A stretch of DNA of 64,000 nt from FEN-1350 sp964386005 (GCA_964386005.1 CAYLSB010000007.1:1-64000), one strand, 5' to 3'; positions 52,325 to 61,478 are shown, counted from the first letter of the stretch. A program made the numbers and translations. Notes: generated by a model from the letters alone, not told the origin.

Positions 52325-53818
52325 TTACAGTTCCCATCCCTTTCGATATTCGCGATAGAGGTACTTGTTGGCATCGGGCGCATTGGTGATTTTCATTTTC
52401 TCGCTGTCAAAGAGAACTTTCTTTCCGGCTCGGAGAGCAACGGTTCCGAGATTGACGGAATCGGTAATTGCAGCGGCGTTCAGGAAACTTCCCGGCGACG
52501 CAGTACCGCCCTGGAAGGCCTCGAGCCACGATCCCCGACGATCCCGGTTTCGAGATGAATCATCCAGTTGCAGTGGTTTGACTTGACCTTTCGCGAACAG
52601 ACGGGGATTCTGGCCAAGGAAATCGGCCAGAATGATTCCATCGTCACCAACAAACAGGATACCTTCCTTGGCCATGTCAAGAATATGAGCTTCAACTTTT
52701 TCGGGCAGCCGAGGTTTCATTCCACCATCGTACCAAAACAGATCCAGAGCCGGTTGATCCTGACGGGCCGTAAATTGAAAGCGGATACTGCAGGCAGTCG
52801 GATACGAAAAATCGTTGTGGACTGTCGTGCTGACATTGTCGGCGATGGTGCAGGTGTGTGTCGCCCAGGCCTGAGCACTGACAGGGCTCGGCAGATCGAG
52901 GGCGACAAAGATAGGCCATAAACTGTAGATACCCATATCGGCCATCGACCCCCCGCCAAAATCATACCAACCGCGAAAAACCGTGTGCGTATAATGAGGA
53001 TGATAGGGACGATCTAAAGTCGGTCCTAACCACAGATTCCAGTCGAAACCCTTCGGGACCGGCGGCCGATCGGCAGGAATCTCTGTGTACTGCGGCCACA
53101 CCGGCCGATTGGTCCAGTTATGAATCTCGCGCAGCCGACCGATGACACCCTGCTTGATGCCCTCTGCGATTTTTCCATTGGCCGTGCCGCTGCCATAAGC
53201 CAAAAGATGCGTAGCTCGTCCTGTTTGGCGAGCCGTTGAAATCACAAGCCGACCTTCATAAAGCCGATTGGCAATGGGTTTGTGCATCAGGACATGCATG
53301 CCCTTTTTCATGGCCGCAATTGCAATGGTCGCATGCAGATGATCCGGCGTCATGATCTTAACAGCGTCGATATCTTTTTCGGTGACGAATAGTTCACGGA
53401 AATCTGCGTACGTAGCGCAAGATTCGTACTTTTCCGCGGAACGGTGCTTGGCGTAATAGGTATCCACCACCAAACGTCCAACTTCCCGACCACCCGGACA
53501 ACCAGTATCCCCGGACCGCCAGGTGGGATTGTCGAGATACTTCCGAATTGTATTTCGTACACTGTTCTTTCCCCATTCTACATAATCGCTGCTGTCGGTG
53601 TTCGGATCGCAAACGGCAACAATTTGGATACGGGGTTCTTCGAGAAGACCGCCGAGCTCGTTAAATCCCTGCGTACCCATGCCGATATGAGCCAGTGTGA
53701 TCCTGCCGCTCGGAGCAACAAAACCGGCGCCGCCGAGGACTTGACGGGGAACAATCGAAAAGGCGCCCGATGCAACGGCGGTTCCCAGAAACTGCCGACG
53801 ACTGATGTTCATGGCCAT
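52325..53818 (-). CDS. Tat-exported Gfo/Idh/MocA family oxidoreductase
   Basis: A 497-residue NAD(P)-dependent sugar oxidoreductase. A Tat signal (SRRQFLGTAVASGAF) leads into an intact Rossmann motif (HIGMGTQGF), the HKP variant of the EKP motif (LMHKPIANRL) and a large C-terminal domain with GGSMADMGIYSLWP. Members of this type in planctomycetes are periplasmic and some oxidise sugars at C3 with tightly bound cofactor; that role is inferred. It follows the DUF1080 gene (45 bp), a pairing that fits 3-keto-sugar metabolism. AAGGAGA six bases upstream selects the start at 53818. Confidence 0.92.
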   Translation of the reverse strand: MAMNISRRQFLGTAVASGAFSIVPRQVLGGAGFVAPSGRITLAHIGMGTQGFNELGGLLEEPRIQIVAVCDPNTDSSDYVEWGKNSVRNTIRKYLDNPTWRSGDTGCPGGREVGRLVVDTYYAKHRSAEKYESCATYADFRELFVTEKDIDAVKIMTPDHLHATIAIAAMKKGMHVLMHKPIANRLYEGRLVISTARQTGRATHLLAYGSGTANGKIAEGIKQGVIGRLREIHNWTNRPVWPQYTEIPADRPPVPKGFDWNLWLGPTLDRPYHPHYTHTVFRGWYDFGGGSMADMGIYSLWPIFVALDLPSPVSAQAWATHTCTIADNVSTTVHNDFSYPTACSIRFQFTARQDQPALDLFWYDGGMKPRLPEKVEAHILDMAKEGILFVGDDGIILADFLGQNPRLFAKGQVKPLQLDDSSRNRDRRGSWLEAFQGGTASPGSFLNAAAITDSVNLGTVALRAGKKVLFDSEKMKITNAPDANKYLYREYRKGWEL

Positions 53819-53863
53819 GAAAGATCTCCTTGAAGCTATAGGACAAACCACAGCATAGATTGA

Positions 53864-54643
53864 CTACTTCAGTTCTTTAATGAAGATGTTTTTGAATTGC
53901 AGCAAGCTGGGCGGACTATTCCATTGTCCATTGCTCTTGCCTCCGTGGTGTTGCAGGGCAATGGGCCCAGTCGGTGCAATCCCCGGCAGTTGGGCATTAT
54001 CAATGACTTTCCTGCCGTTGAGCACAACCGTCACCCGATCGCCTTTCAGGGTGATTTCGAAACGGTTCCATTGGCCAACAGGTTTGTCGGCCTGATGACG
54101 CGGTGTCACAGCCGCTCGCACCTCCGCCGGCATGTTCTGGTCCATGCGGTACCCATAGAATTCCCCGGAACCGATGGGCCAGCACCAGATATTAACCTGG
54201 TTCTTGCCGTCACCCCGAAGAAAGATACCGCTATCGGAATCGGGGAGGGCCAGAGCCATTTCCTTGCCGTGAATGTCTCGAGCGTGAGTGCCGTCGGGCA
54301 AAATGTACGGAACGCGCGGATTGATGTAGGGCGTTTCCTTGATCCGCCAATCCACACGGAGAACAAAGTCCTTGAAATTCTCTGTATGCCAAAGACTCTT
54401 GTCCCCTTTGGCCTGGCTTTCGGCATCGTAGTCAATAACGCCGTCGATGATCTTCCAATGTCCGTTGTCGCCATCGGGAACCTTCCAGCCGGCGAAGTCC
54501 TTGCCGTTAAACAATGCCCGAAATCCTGCCGGAGCGACATTGTCCCTGATCGGGCCTGTCGTGGAACCGACCTGGGAATACGCATACATGCCAAGAACCA
54601 TCGCCGCAACAATGATTCCTATCGAGATTCGTGTCCTCTGCAT
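53864..54643 (-). CDS. exported DUF1080 (3-keto-disaccharide hydrolase-type) protein
   Basis: A 259-residue secreted beta-sandwich protein. After a signal peptide come the DUF1080 hallmarks: FRALFNGKDFAGWKVPDG, HWKIIDGVIDYDAE, DFVLRVDWRIKE, SDSGIFLRGDG and GPIALQHHGG. Characterised relatives act on 3-keto-glycosides made by oxidoreductases, giving a likely link to the adjacent Gfo/Idh enzyme. AAGGAG eight bases upstream sets the start. A short separate unit or the second gene of a run from 56610. Confidence 0.92.
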   Translation of the reverse strand: MQRTRISIGIIVAAMVLGMYAYSQVGSTTGPIRDNVAPAGFRALFNGKDFAGWKVPDGDNGHWKIIDGVIDYDAESQAKGDKSLWHTENFKDFVLRVDWRIKETPYINPRVPYILPDGTHARDIHGKEMALALPDSDSGIFLRGDGKNQVNIWCWPIGSGEFYGYRMDQNMPAEVRAAVTPRHQADKPVGQWNRFEITLKGDRVTVVLNGRKVIDNAQLPGIAPTGPIALQHHGGKSNGQWNSPPSLLQFKNIFIKELK

Positions 54644-54828
54644 TTTGATTCTCCTTGTGCCATTGAATGGATTCGATTCGGTTATTGTTTTGTTTCACGT
54701 TGCCGTAAATAGGATAGCATCACGTCGGCAGAGATCAAGGATTCGAGAAGAATAATCCTCACGACCCAGGAGCCTCGTAGTATCGATCGGAATTTTCACT
54801 GAAGATCTGCTGGGTTCACTCTCAGTGC

Positions 54829-56610
54829 CTATTCGAAGACAAGCGTCCCGAACTTGTCGAATTCGTGAAAACTGGGACCGACCCGGGCCCAGTCCCAACC
54901 GGTACTCTTGCCATCATCATAATCGACGCGATAAAAATTGGCCCTCCATTTTGTTCCGCTCTTTGGTGGAATATTCAGCAGAGGCTTGAGCAGATCATAG
55001 GGAACGAAAACTTCGGCCGTCCAGCCCGTAATCGAGGCACCCGATTCTTTGGAACCACCGGTAACCAGGGTCGCTGTTTGCGTCCGGCGGTTTCCTTCGT
55101 AATGCCAGGGTCGCCAGCCGAGAAACCTGCCACCGAAATTCGGAATCAGGATCGGCAGTTCATGGCCCAGCGGTGAGATTTCATATTCGAAATACACGGG
55201 ATATTTCTCGTCGGGCCATAAGAAAAATTCAAATACATCCTCGGTCCACAGATCGAGAAAATCTTCGTCCATTGTCGCTGTAATCGTACGATCTTCGGCA
55301 TCCATGAGGACATACATTCCCGTTCCAGAGTAGAGCATTTTAAAACGGGCCTGGTAGGGATGGCCATCCGTCGAACGCCGATTCAAGGGTTCCCATGGTA
55401 CTGATTTCCAGGCCGGCGCGTTTCCGGTACCATCGACGGCGAAATCTTCCGTTCGATGGATCCGTAGAATCCTGGCAGCCGATCCCGACTGAACCTCCTG
55501 AAGACCATATAGGATGCGCTCGGCATTTTTGTAATAGAGTTTTTCCAGCACATCTTTGGGCAGGAAGATCCCGTAGATCATCCAGAAGCCCTGACGTTGA
55601 TGACTGGATGCACAATCAAAATACTCGTCATCCGTTTCCAGGAATCGATAGTACATCCGATAAGCGTCGCGCCGAGGGGTGGTGTCGGTACCGAACATAA
55701 TGCGATCCTGATATTTCAGGATGAACTTCCGAGCGGTGTAGGGCTGGCGACCCAACTCCGAGATTCGTGCATCGATATCGATGACCATATTCGGATACTG
55801 GTCCAGCCATTGACCGACGGTGGAGAGATCTTCGGGGTTGTTTCCGAAGTGGGCACACATGAATGTCGTCTTCGGATGTTTGGCAATAGCACGATTGCGC
55901 TGGGCAAGGAGTTCGTCGCGAGAAGGAAACTGATCTCCGAAGAACAACCAATTCGGATGTGCGTTTAACTCATGCCACCGCTCATTGTACTTGTCCAGCG
56001 GTGTGAAGAACGCGGCCGGATCGGATGTGTGAATCATCACAGGACGATGGTATTTGGCACACATTTCCCAGACCGCGTCCAGCTTGGGGTCGTCGATCGG
56101 CATTAGCTTACCATTTTTATATCGATAGGACAAGCCGAGAGATTTATGGAATTTCAAACCCTTTGCACCGGCCTGAAAACTCTTTTCGAGTCGTTTTGCC
56201 TCGCGCTCGCCCCAGTCCTCGTCGTCAATCCCATTGAAATTCAGCAACGTAAACGTCAGAAAACGACCCGGATAGGCCTCATCCAGCAACGACACCGTCT
56301 CGGATAAATGCTCGCCCCAATTACCATCAAGATTGACGACGGTTCGAATTCCAGCGGCATCCATCTCGGCCAGATAATTCTTGACACGATCGGGCGTCAG
56401 ATACTCCTTGCCGCCACCAAGGTGATTGTGAACATCGATTACAGGAAATGCCGGTTTTTCCACGACGCTCTGTTTGGTTTTCATCATCGAACGGGGCTGC
56501 CAATCACGGAGTTTAAGCTCGCGAATATCCTCGGTTTCCTGTGAAAACCCGATCGAGGCTAAGACAAATATCAGAACCAAACTAAGTGATACAGATCGCA
56601 TTCTCCCCAT
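54829..56610 (-). CDS. exported amidohydrolase-2 domain fused to CBM9-like domain
   Basis: A 593-residue secreted fusion. After a signal peptide, residues about 50-360 form an amidohydrolase-2 TIM barrel (PVIDVHNHLGG metal-binding His pair, GLKFHKS, PVMIHTSDP, FMCAHFGN, IMFGTDTTP). Residues about 375-590 resemble a family 9 carbohydrate-binding domain (DGTGNAPAWKSVPWEP, KMLYSGTGMYVLMDAED, DVFEFFLWPDEKYPVYFEYEISPLG in two parts). The barrel family hydrolyses or decarboxylates lactones and aromatic or sugar acids; with the neighbours, a sugar lactone is plausible. AAAGGA eight bases upstream sets the start at 56610. Confidence 0.85.
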   Translation of the reverse strand: MGRMRSVSLSLVLIFVLASIGFSQETEDIRELKLRDWQPRSMMKTKQSVVEKPAFPVIDVHNHLGGGKEYLTPDRVKNYLAEMDAAGIRTVVNLDGNWGEHLSETVSLLDEAYPGRFLTFTLLNFNGIDDEDWGEREAKRLEKSFQAGAKGLKFHKSLGLSYRYKNGKLMPIDDPKLDAVWEMCAKYHRPVMIHTSDPAAFFTPLDKYNERWHELNAHPNWLFFGDQFPSRDELLAQRNRAIAKHPKTTFMCAHFGNNPEDLSTVGQWLDQYPNMVIDIDARISELGRQPYTARKFILKYQDRIMFGTDTTPRRDAYRMYYRFLETDDEYFDCASSHQRQGFWMIYGIFLPKDVLEKLYYKNAERILYGLQEVQSGSAARILRIHRTEDFAVDGTGNAPAWKSVPWEPLNRRSTDGHPYQARFKMLYSGTGMYVLMDAEDRTITATMDEDFLDLWTEDVFEFFLWPDEKYPVYFEYEISPLGHELPILIPNFGGRFLGWRPWHYEGNRRTQTATLVTGGSKESGASITGWTAEVFVPYDLLKPLLNIPPKSGTKWRANFYRVDYDDGKSTGWDWARVGPSFHEFDKFGTLVFE

Positions 56611-56723
56611 GATGATATCCTTTCTGTATGGATGATGAGTAATAAGATATGTCCCTTTAACATGATCGGACAATCCTATGGAAACGGTATTTCCGGATCA
56701 ATACAATATGTCCACCTCTCGTT

Positions 56724-57140
56724 TCAGTCCAGCAAATTCACGGTTTGATATCCATTCTTTACATAGCCGCGAATCCACTCCGCGATCGGCCGTGCCATCT
56801 GTTTGATGGTTGTACCATCGCCGCTGGCCGCCGCCAGAGCCAGAATGAACCGGCAGCCGGACTCAGCATCGTCCACATAGGCCACATCGAGACTATAGCT
56901 GCTGATCTGGCCTTCCTTATGATAATAGCGGGCCTTGGGAAAAAGACGTTCAACGGCATCACTCCACGCCAGGCCGCCATTTTTATTTTCCAATCCCGTC
57001 AGGCCGTCGCCGCCCTCAATAATAAACCGAACCTGTTCACCGGTGAGCCGATATCGCTCCGAAGCGGGAAGGGCTTTGTGAAATATGATTCGGCGCAGGC
57101 ATTCGGCCAGTTCGCGCGTCGACGTGCAGTTGCCTGTCAT
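56724..57140 (-). pseudogene. C-terminal remnant of a class A beta-lactamase-like serine hydrolase
   Basis: A 138-residue open frame that corresponds only to the second half of a beta-lactamase2-type serine hydrolase: TGNCTSTRELAECLRRI, then a KxG motif as HKEGQ followed by SSYSLDVAYVDD and a terminal helix. The SxxK nucleophile and SxN motifs, which would be encoded upstream, are absent. The frame runs upstream of the ATG at 57140 with plausible sequence (AEQRGATVFSS) until a TAA near 57272, with no start codon. The lost 5' part is replaced by ISAs1-related debris, so the gene is a truncated relic. A short product might still be made. Confidence 0.7.
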
Positions 57141-57365
57141 TGAGCTGAAAACCGTAGCCCCCCTCTGCTCTGCGTAGGAAGTTCCCGACCAGTGGTGTTC
57201 AATCTGTATGGTTTCCGTTGTTCCTGAGAAGATCGTGATCCTCTGTGGTTCCTCCAGGGCAAACGCACCTTAACTGATTGTTGGGACACGACATAGCCGA
57301 TGTTTTTATAGGGCGTTCTATGGAAGGAAGGCCCATCCTGTATTCTTGGGAGGCTATGGAGACCG

Positions 57366-57497
57366 ATGACGATCTGGGAGTATTTCAGCATTCTCCCCGA
57401 TCCCCGTGTCGAACGAACGCGTCTGCATAAGTTGGAAGACATTATCACCATTGCCTTGTGTGCCGTGATTGCCATAGGCGGGCTTACATGTGGATGA
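57366..57497 (+). mobile_element. ISAs1-family transposase N-terminal fragment
   Basis: A 43-residue frame encoding FSILPDPRVERTRLHKLEDI then ITIALCAVIAIGG before a stop. The DPRxERTRxHxLxDIITIALCAVI pattern is the characteristic start of ISAs1 (H-repeat-associated) transposases, which are normally about 370 residues with a DDE domain. The frame decays at the point where the family has CGADGW, and nothing of the catalytic domain remains. GGAGG lies upstream. No terminal inverted repeats could be found. It records an insertion and later deletion next to the broken serine hydrolase. Confidence 0.75.
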
Positions 57498-57568
57498 CGG
57501 CTAAATTCTGTACACCTAATTGTAGATGTCTATTACAATTTAATGACAGTCGCCCCATAAACAACGAA

Positions 57569-57600
57569 AGGCAGCCGCATCTAAGTCGTTGCGACTGCCT
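57569..57600 (-). terminator. intrinsic terminator after tRNA-fMet
   Basis: An 11-bp stem (57569-57579 with 57590-57600, one G-T pair), 10-base loop, followed on the minus strand by TTTCGTTGTTT, 12 bp beyond the tRNA 3' end. Confidence 0.8.
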
Positions 57601-57612
57601 GATTTATGTCAC

Positions 57613-57686
<74 letters not shown>

Positions 57687-57730
57687 ATCTATCAATGCAT
57701 TGTAGCACTTCCGATTGAATCTGCAAAGGA

Positions 57731-58165
57731 TTATTTTACAGATTCAAGTTCTGCGCGAATCCGTTCGGCGATCTGATCGGCCTGTCCCGTGGAATAACGA
57801 TGATGCTGCCATTTTGCCAGGACACCATCTCCGGTTTTTCTCGGGATAATGTGCAGATGAACATGATCAACCAATTGCCCTGCGGCCGATCCGGTATTGC
57901 ACAGGATATTATATCCTTCCGCCCCGATAGCCGATACGACCGCCTGCGCGATCTTTCCCGTCAAAAACATCAAATCGGATACCACGCGGTGAGAACATGC
58001 ATGAAACCGGTCACAATGAATCTTCGGAATAACAAGAGTATGACCATCTGCAATAGGATTAATATCCAAAAAAGCTAATATCGACGAATCCTCATGGACG
58101 CGACAGGATGGGATTGTCCCTTCCGCGATCTTACAAAAAATACACTCCTGCCCAGCCATCGACAT
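57731..58165 (-). CDS. HIT-family nucleotide hydrolase
   Basis: A 144-residue protein of the histidine-triad superfamily with CIFCKIAEGTIPS at the start and the catalytic HVHLHIIPR motif. Typical members cleave nucleoside phosphoramidates or dinucleotides; the cellular role is usually unclear. GGGGA eight bases upstream supports the ATG at 58165 (a second Met lies two codons later). It follows rplQ by 35 bp and may be read through from the ribosomal operon. Confidence 0.93.
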   Translation of the reverse strand: MSMAGQECIFCKIAEGTIPSCRVHEDSSILAFLDINPIADGHTLVIPKIHCDRFHACSHRVVSDLMFLTGKIAQAVVSAIGAEGYNILCNTGSAAGQLVDHVHLHIIPRKTGDGVLAKWQHHRYSTGQADQIAERIRAELESVK

Positions 58166-58200
58166 ATCCCCGTTCCATCAAGCCACACGAAAACCTGAAT

Positions 58201-58641
58201 TTACTTTGCCTTTTTCGACGGCTTGCTTTCGGCGGCATTGTCCTGTCCAACCAACTGAAGCAGGACCAACTGACCACCATCGCCCAATCGTCTTTTGGCC
58301 AACTGGATAATCCGGGTATAACCGCCTTTTCGGTCAAGAAACCGCGGGCCAATCTCACTGAACAACTTGCGGATGACCGTACCGGTCGTGACAAGATCGC
58401 CATCCTGTTCGGCAACGATATCCCGGTCGGTAAGGATGGAGATCGCCTGACGGCGTGCCGTCAGGGTACCTTTCTTGGCCAACGTGATGAGCTTTTCCGC
58501 AAACGGCTTGACTTCTTTGGCCTTTTGGATGGTCGTGGAAATCGTCCCGTGCTCGAACAGGGACATGACCATATTCCGTCGCAATGCCAGTCGATGCTCG
58601 CTGGTCCGGCTTAATGAACGTCCTGCTACGCGATGACGCAT
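58201..58641 (-). CDS. rplQ: 50S ribosomal protein L17
   Basis: A 146-residue large-subunit protein: MRHRVAGRSLSRTSEHRLALRRNM start, HGTISTTIQKAKEVKPFAEKLITLAKKG (in two parts), and the GGYTRIIQLAKRRLGDGGQL end, followed by a Lys-rich tail. Last ribosomal gene of the superoperon, in the usual place after rpoA. Confidence 0.98.
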   Translation of the reverse strand: MRHRVAGRSLSRTSEHRLALRRNMVMSLFEHGTISTTIQKAKEVKPFAEKLITLAKKGTLTARRQAISILTDRDIVAEQDGDLVTTGTVIRKLFSEIGPRFLDRKGGYTRIIQLAKRRLGDGGQLVLLQLVGQDNAAESKPSKKAK

Positions 58642-58677
58642 ATTTGACTACCCTTTGTATTCGTGTACATCCTGAAA

Positions 58678-59670
58678 TTATTCCGTCATACCCAGCGACA
58701 ACCCGAGATCCGCCAGTTTTCTTCGAATCTCTCGAAGGCTGGTTTTCCCGAAACTGCGAATCTTGAGAAGATCGGCTTCGGTCATTTTGACCAGTTGACC
58801 CACGGTCTGAATATGATTGGTATGCAGACAATTATACGCCCGAACGGACAATTCAAGCGATTCCACCGACATCGCCAATTTGGACTCGCGATCCTCATCG
58901 GCCGGCACAATCGTCTGGGTTTCCGAGATGGCTTGTTCAACCGTTTCGGGTCCGATTTGTTCATATTGCGTAAAGGGCGTAAGGTACTTTCGCAGAATCT
59001 TGGCGGATTCGACAAGAGCCATATCCGGAGCCACCGTGCCATCCGTCCAGATTTCAAGGATCAATTTATCATAATTCGTTCGCTGACCGACACGAGTGTC
59101 TTCAGTTTTGTAACGAACCCGTAAAACCGGTGAATAGATCGCATCGATCTCAATTCGACCGATTTCCTGATCGAATCGATCCAGAGCGGCGATTCGTTCC
59201 GAAGCCGGCGAATAACCACGGCCGTTGTCCACCTTCATCTCCATTTCGAATTTCACATCCTGCGTCAGAGTGGCAATAACCATATCCTTATTGAGGATTT
59301 CAATGCCCGCATCCGCTTCAATCATCGCGGCCGTAACCGGACCGGCTTTTGTCGAACGCAGGACCATCGTCTTGGACTCGGCGCCTTGCATTCGAACAAC
59401 CAGTTGCTTGACATTGAGAACGATTTCCGTGGCATCTTCCATGACTCCGGGAATCGTCGTGAATTCATGGCTTACGCCGGCGATTTTAATGGAAGTAACG
59501 GAACTTCCTTCCAAGGATGACAGCAAAATCCGGCGCAGACTGTTCCCGATGGTGGTTCCAAAACCCCGCTCGAAGGGCTCGATATAAAATCGGCCGTACT
59601 TATCGCTCGAGACTGCGGAATCACGAACCACGCGGGTCGGAATTTCCAAACCTCTCCAGGTTATTCTCAT
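58678..59670 (-). CDS. rpoA: RNA polymerase alpha subunit
   Basis: A 330-residue subunit that dimerises to nucleate RNA polymerase. The N-terminal domain shows the FYIEPFERGFGTTIGNSLRRILLSSLEG assembly motif (in two parts). After a linker, the C-terminal DNA- and activator-binding domain reads LELSVRAYNCLHTNHIQTVGQLV and LLKIRSFGKTSLREIRRKL. GGAGG six bases upstream. It lies between rpsD and rplQ as in most bacteria. Confidence 0.98.
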   Translation of the reverse strand: MRITWRGLEIPTRVVRDSAVSSDKYGRFYIEPFERGFGTTIGNSLRRILLSSLEGSSVTSIKIAGVSHEFTTIPGVMEDATEIVLNVKQLVVRMQGAESKTMVLRSTKAGPVTAAMIEADAGIEILNKDMVIATLTQDVKFEMEMKVDNGRGYSPASERIAALDRFDQEIGRIEIDAIYSPVLRVRYKTEDTRVGQRTNYDKLILEIWTDGTVAPDMALVESAKILRKYLTPFTQYEQIGPETVEQAISETQTIVPADEDRESKLAMSVESLELSVRAYNCLHTNHIQTVGQLVKMTEADLLKIRSFGKTSLREIRRKLADLGLSLGMTE

Positions 59671-59791
59671 GAATGGCCTCCTGATACTTTGCAGCGAACG
59701 TTCTCAGCCCGATTGGACAGCGGCCACAATGCCGTCGTATGGACTATCTGCGATTCGCCGCATCTTCGTTTTCGATGGTCGATCCGACGGA

Positions 59792-60424
59792 TTACCTCGA
59801 GCAGAATTCGACCACCAACTGCTCATCCACAACCAGTTGAACATCCTCGCGCGACGGCATGGAAACGATCGTCGCCTCCGGTTTTTCCGCATTGAGTTGA
59901 AGCCAACCCTGTGCGGAGTAATTCGGATTTGTTTCAAGCTGTTTTTTGATCAATTTGCGGCTGCGATCCGAATTTTTAACGGCGACTTTGTCACCGATTT
60001 TGACCGTAATGTCCGGAACATCGACACGACGACCGTTCAGATAAATATGTCCATGTGTGATCAATTGCCGCGCCTGCTTGCGGGATGGGGCAAAATTCAG
60101 CTTATAGATCACATTATCCAATCGCCGTTCGAGAAGCTCCAATAAGATTTTTCCGGTGTTTCCCGGCTTGCGAGCCGCCTCATAATAATATCGCATGAAC
60201 TGCCGATCCAAAAGGCCGTAGAAGCGTTTGAGTTTCTGTTTTTCGCGGATACGAACGCCATAGTCGCTTTTTCGACCCCGGCGCCATCCATGCTGACCGG
60301 GACCGGTCAATCGTTCCTGACGTTCGATGGGACATTTAGCGGTTTCACAACGCCCCCCCTTGAGCATCAGTTTCATTCCTTCCCGACGGCATTGTTTACA
60401 TGATGAACGAAGATATCGACTCAT
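59792..60424 (-). CDS. rpsD: 30S ribosomal protein S4 (zinc-binding type)
   Basis: Primary 16S rRNA binder of 210 residues with an S4 RNA-binding domain (LERRLDNVIYKLNFAPSRKQARQLITHGHI, in two parts). The N-terminus keeps the zinc ligands Cys9, Cys12, Cys26 and Cys31, so this is the Cys-containing paralogue type that needs zinc. In many bacteria S4 represses its own operon; no structure was identified here. A 121-bp gap separates it from rpoA. Confidence 0.98.
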   Translation of the reverse strand: MSRYLRSSCKQCRREGMKLMLKGGRCETAKCPIERQERLTGPGQHGWRRGRKSDYGVRIREKQKLKRFYGLLDRQFMRYYYEAARKPGNTGKILLELLERRLDNVIYKLNFAPSRKQARQLITHGHIYLNGRRVDVPDITVKIGDKVAVKNSDRSRKLIKKQLETNPNYSAQGWLQLNAEKPEATIVSMPSREDVQLVVDEQLVVEFCSR

Positions 60425-60482
60425 ACGCTCTGGTCTTTCCTGCTGATAGTGGTTTGGCTCTAAACCGCTCCGTTAGTAAGGA

Positions 60483-60863
60483 TTATACACGACGCCGCTT
60501 GGGCGGACGACAACCATTATGGGGAATCGGTGTGATGTCCTCGATGGAGGAGATACGAAGCCCCGCCTGCTGCAGCGCGGAAATCGCGGCTTCGCGTCCC
60601 GAACCCGGCCCCTTGACCCGAATTTCCACCTCGCGAACCCCAAACCGCATAGCGGCCTTGGCACATTTTTCCGCGGCCTTCGACGCGGCAAAGGGAGTAC
60701 TTTTGCGCGACCCCTTGAAACCCACCGTGCCGCTGGAATCCCGACATAAGGCATCGCCGTTGGTATCGGTGATGGTGATGAGGGTATTGTTAAACGTCGC
60801 CTTGATATGGGCGATCGCCTTGATTACATTACGTCTGATTTTTTTCTTGATGCCCTTAGCCAT
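60483..60863 (-). CDS. rpsK: 30S ribosomal protein S11
   Basis: A 126-residue platform protein: AHIKATFNNTLITITDTNGD, SSGTVGFKGSRKSTPFAA, the GPGSGREAAI loop and the DITPIPHNGCRPPKRRRV C-terminus. AGGAAAGG just upstream of the ATG. Usual position between rpsM and rpsD. Confidence 0.98.
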   Translation of the reverse strand: MAKGIKKKIRRNVIKAIAHIKATFNNTLITITDTNGDALCRDSSGTVGFKGSRKSTPFAASKAAEKCAKAAMRFGVREVEIRVKGPGSGREAAISALQQAGLRISSIEDITPIPHNGCRPPKRRRV

Positions 60864-60905
60864 TGGCCTTTCCTGTCATCTGTATTTCTGGATACAGGTT
60901 ATTGA

Positions 60906-61292
60906 TTATCCGCGCATTTCCTTGACGCCCTTCTTCCCGGCGACGGTCTTGCGTTTGCCCTTACGGGTTCTGGCATTGCTTTGCGTGTGCTGGCCTCGAA
61001 CCGGAAGCCCGCGACGATGACGAATCCCGCGGTAACACATAATGTCCTTGAGACGGGAAATATGTTGCGACACCTGTCGCCGAAGCTGGCCTTCCACAAT
61101 GTGATCGCGATCAACGATCTGGCTGATCCGGCTGACTTCATCTTCCGTTAATTTGTTGGCGCGGAGCCCATCCTGGATCCCCGCTTCCTTGAGAATTTTC
61201 CGTGCCTGATATTTCCCGATGCCGTGGATGTACGTCAAGGCGACCCACACGGGTTTATCGTTCGGAATATCCACACCCACAATACGCGGCAT
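60906..61292 (-). CDS. rpsM: 30S ribosomal protein S13
   Basis: A 128-residue small-subunit head protein that contacts the large subunit and tRNA: MPRIVGVDIPNDKPVWVALTYIHGIG start (in two parts), the H2TH-like helix region, and the basic RHRRGLPVRGQHTQSNARTRKGK tail in two parts. AGGAG six bases upstream. Confidence 0.98.
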   Translation of the reverse strand: MPRIVGVDIPNDKPVWVALTYIHGIGKYQARKILKEAGIQDGLRANKLTEDEVSRISQIVDRDHIVEGQLRRQVSQHISRLKDIMCYRGIRHRRGLPVRGQHTQSNARTRKGKRKTVAGKKGVKEMRG

Positions 61293-61329
61293 AACATCTC
61301 CTGTCTAATTCGACAACGGGTTCCGGTCC

Positions 61330-61446
61330 TTATCCCTGGCGTTGTTTATGGCGAGGGTTGGCCGAGCAAATCACGCGAACCACCCGGCGGCGCCGAACCA
61401 CTTTACAGTTTTCACAAATCCGTTTTACGCTACTTCGTACTTTCAT
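61330..61446 (-). CDS. rpmJ: 50S ribosomal protein L36 (zinc-binding type)
   Basis: A 38-residue protein found between rpsM and infA, its standard place. Sequence starts MKVRSSVKRICENCKVV and ends NPRHKQRQG. The zinc ligands Cys12, Cys15, Cys28 and His34 are all present, so this is the zinc-containing form, as with S4 in the same operon. GGGA upstream. Confidence 0.97.
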   Translation of the reverse strand: MKVRSSVKRICENCKVVRRRRVVRVICSANPRHKQRQG

Positions 61447-61478
61447 GGCATTCCCACTTTGTACTGGTTATTCATGTC

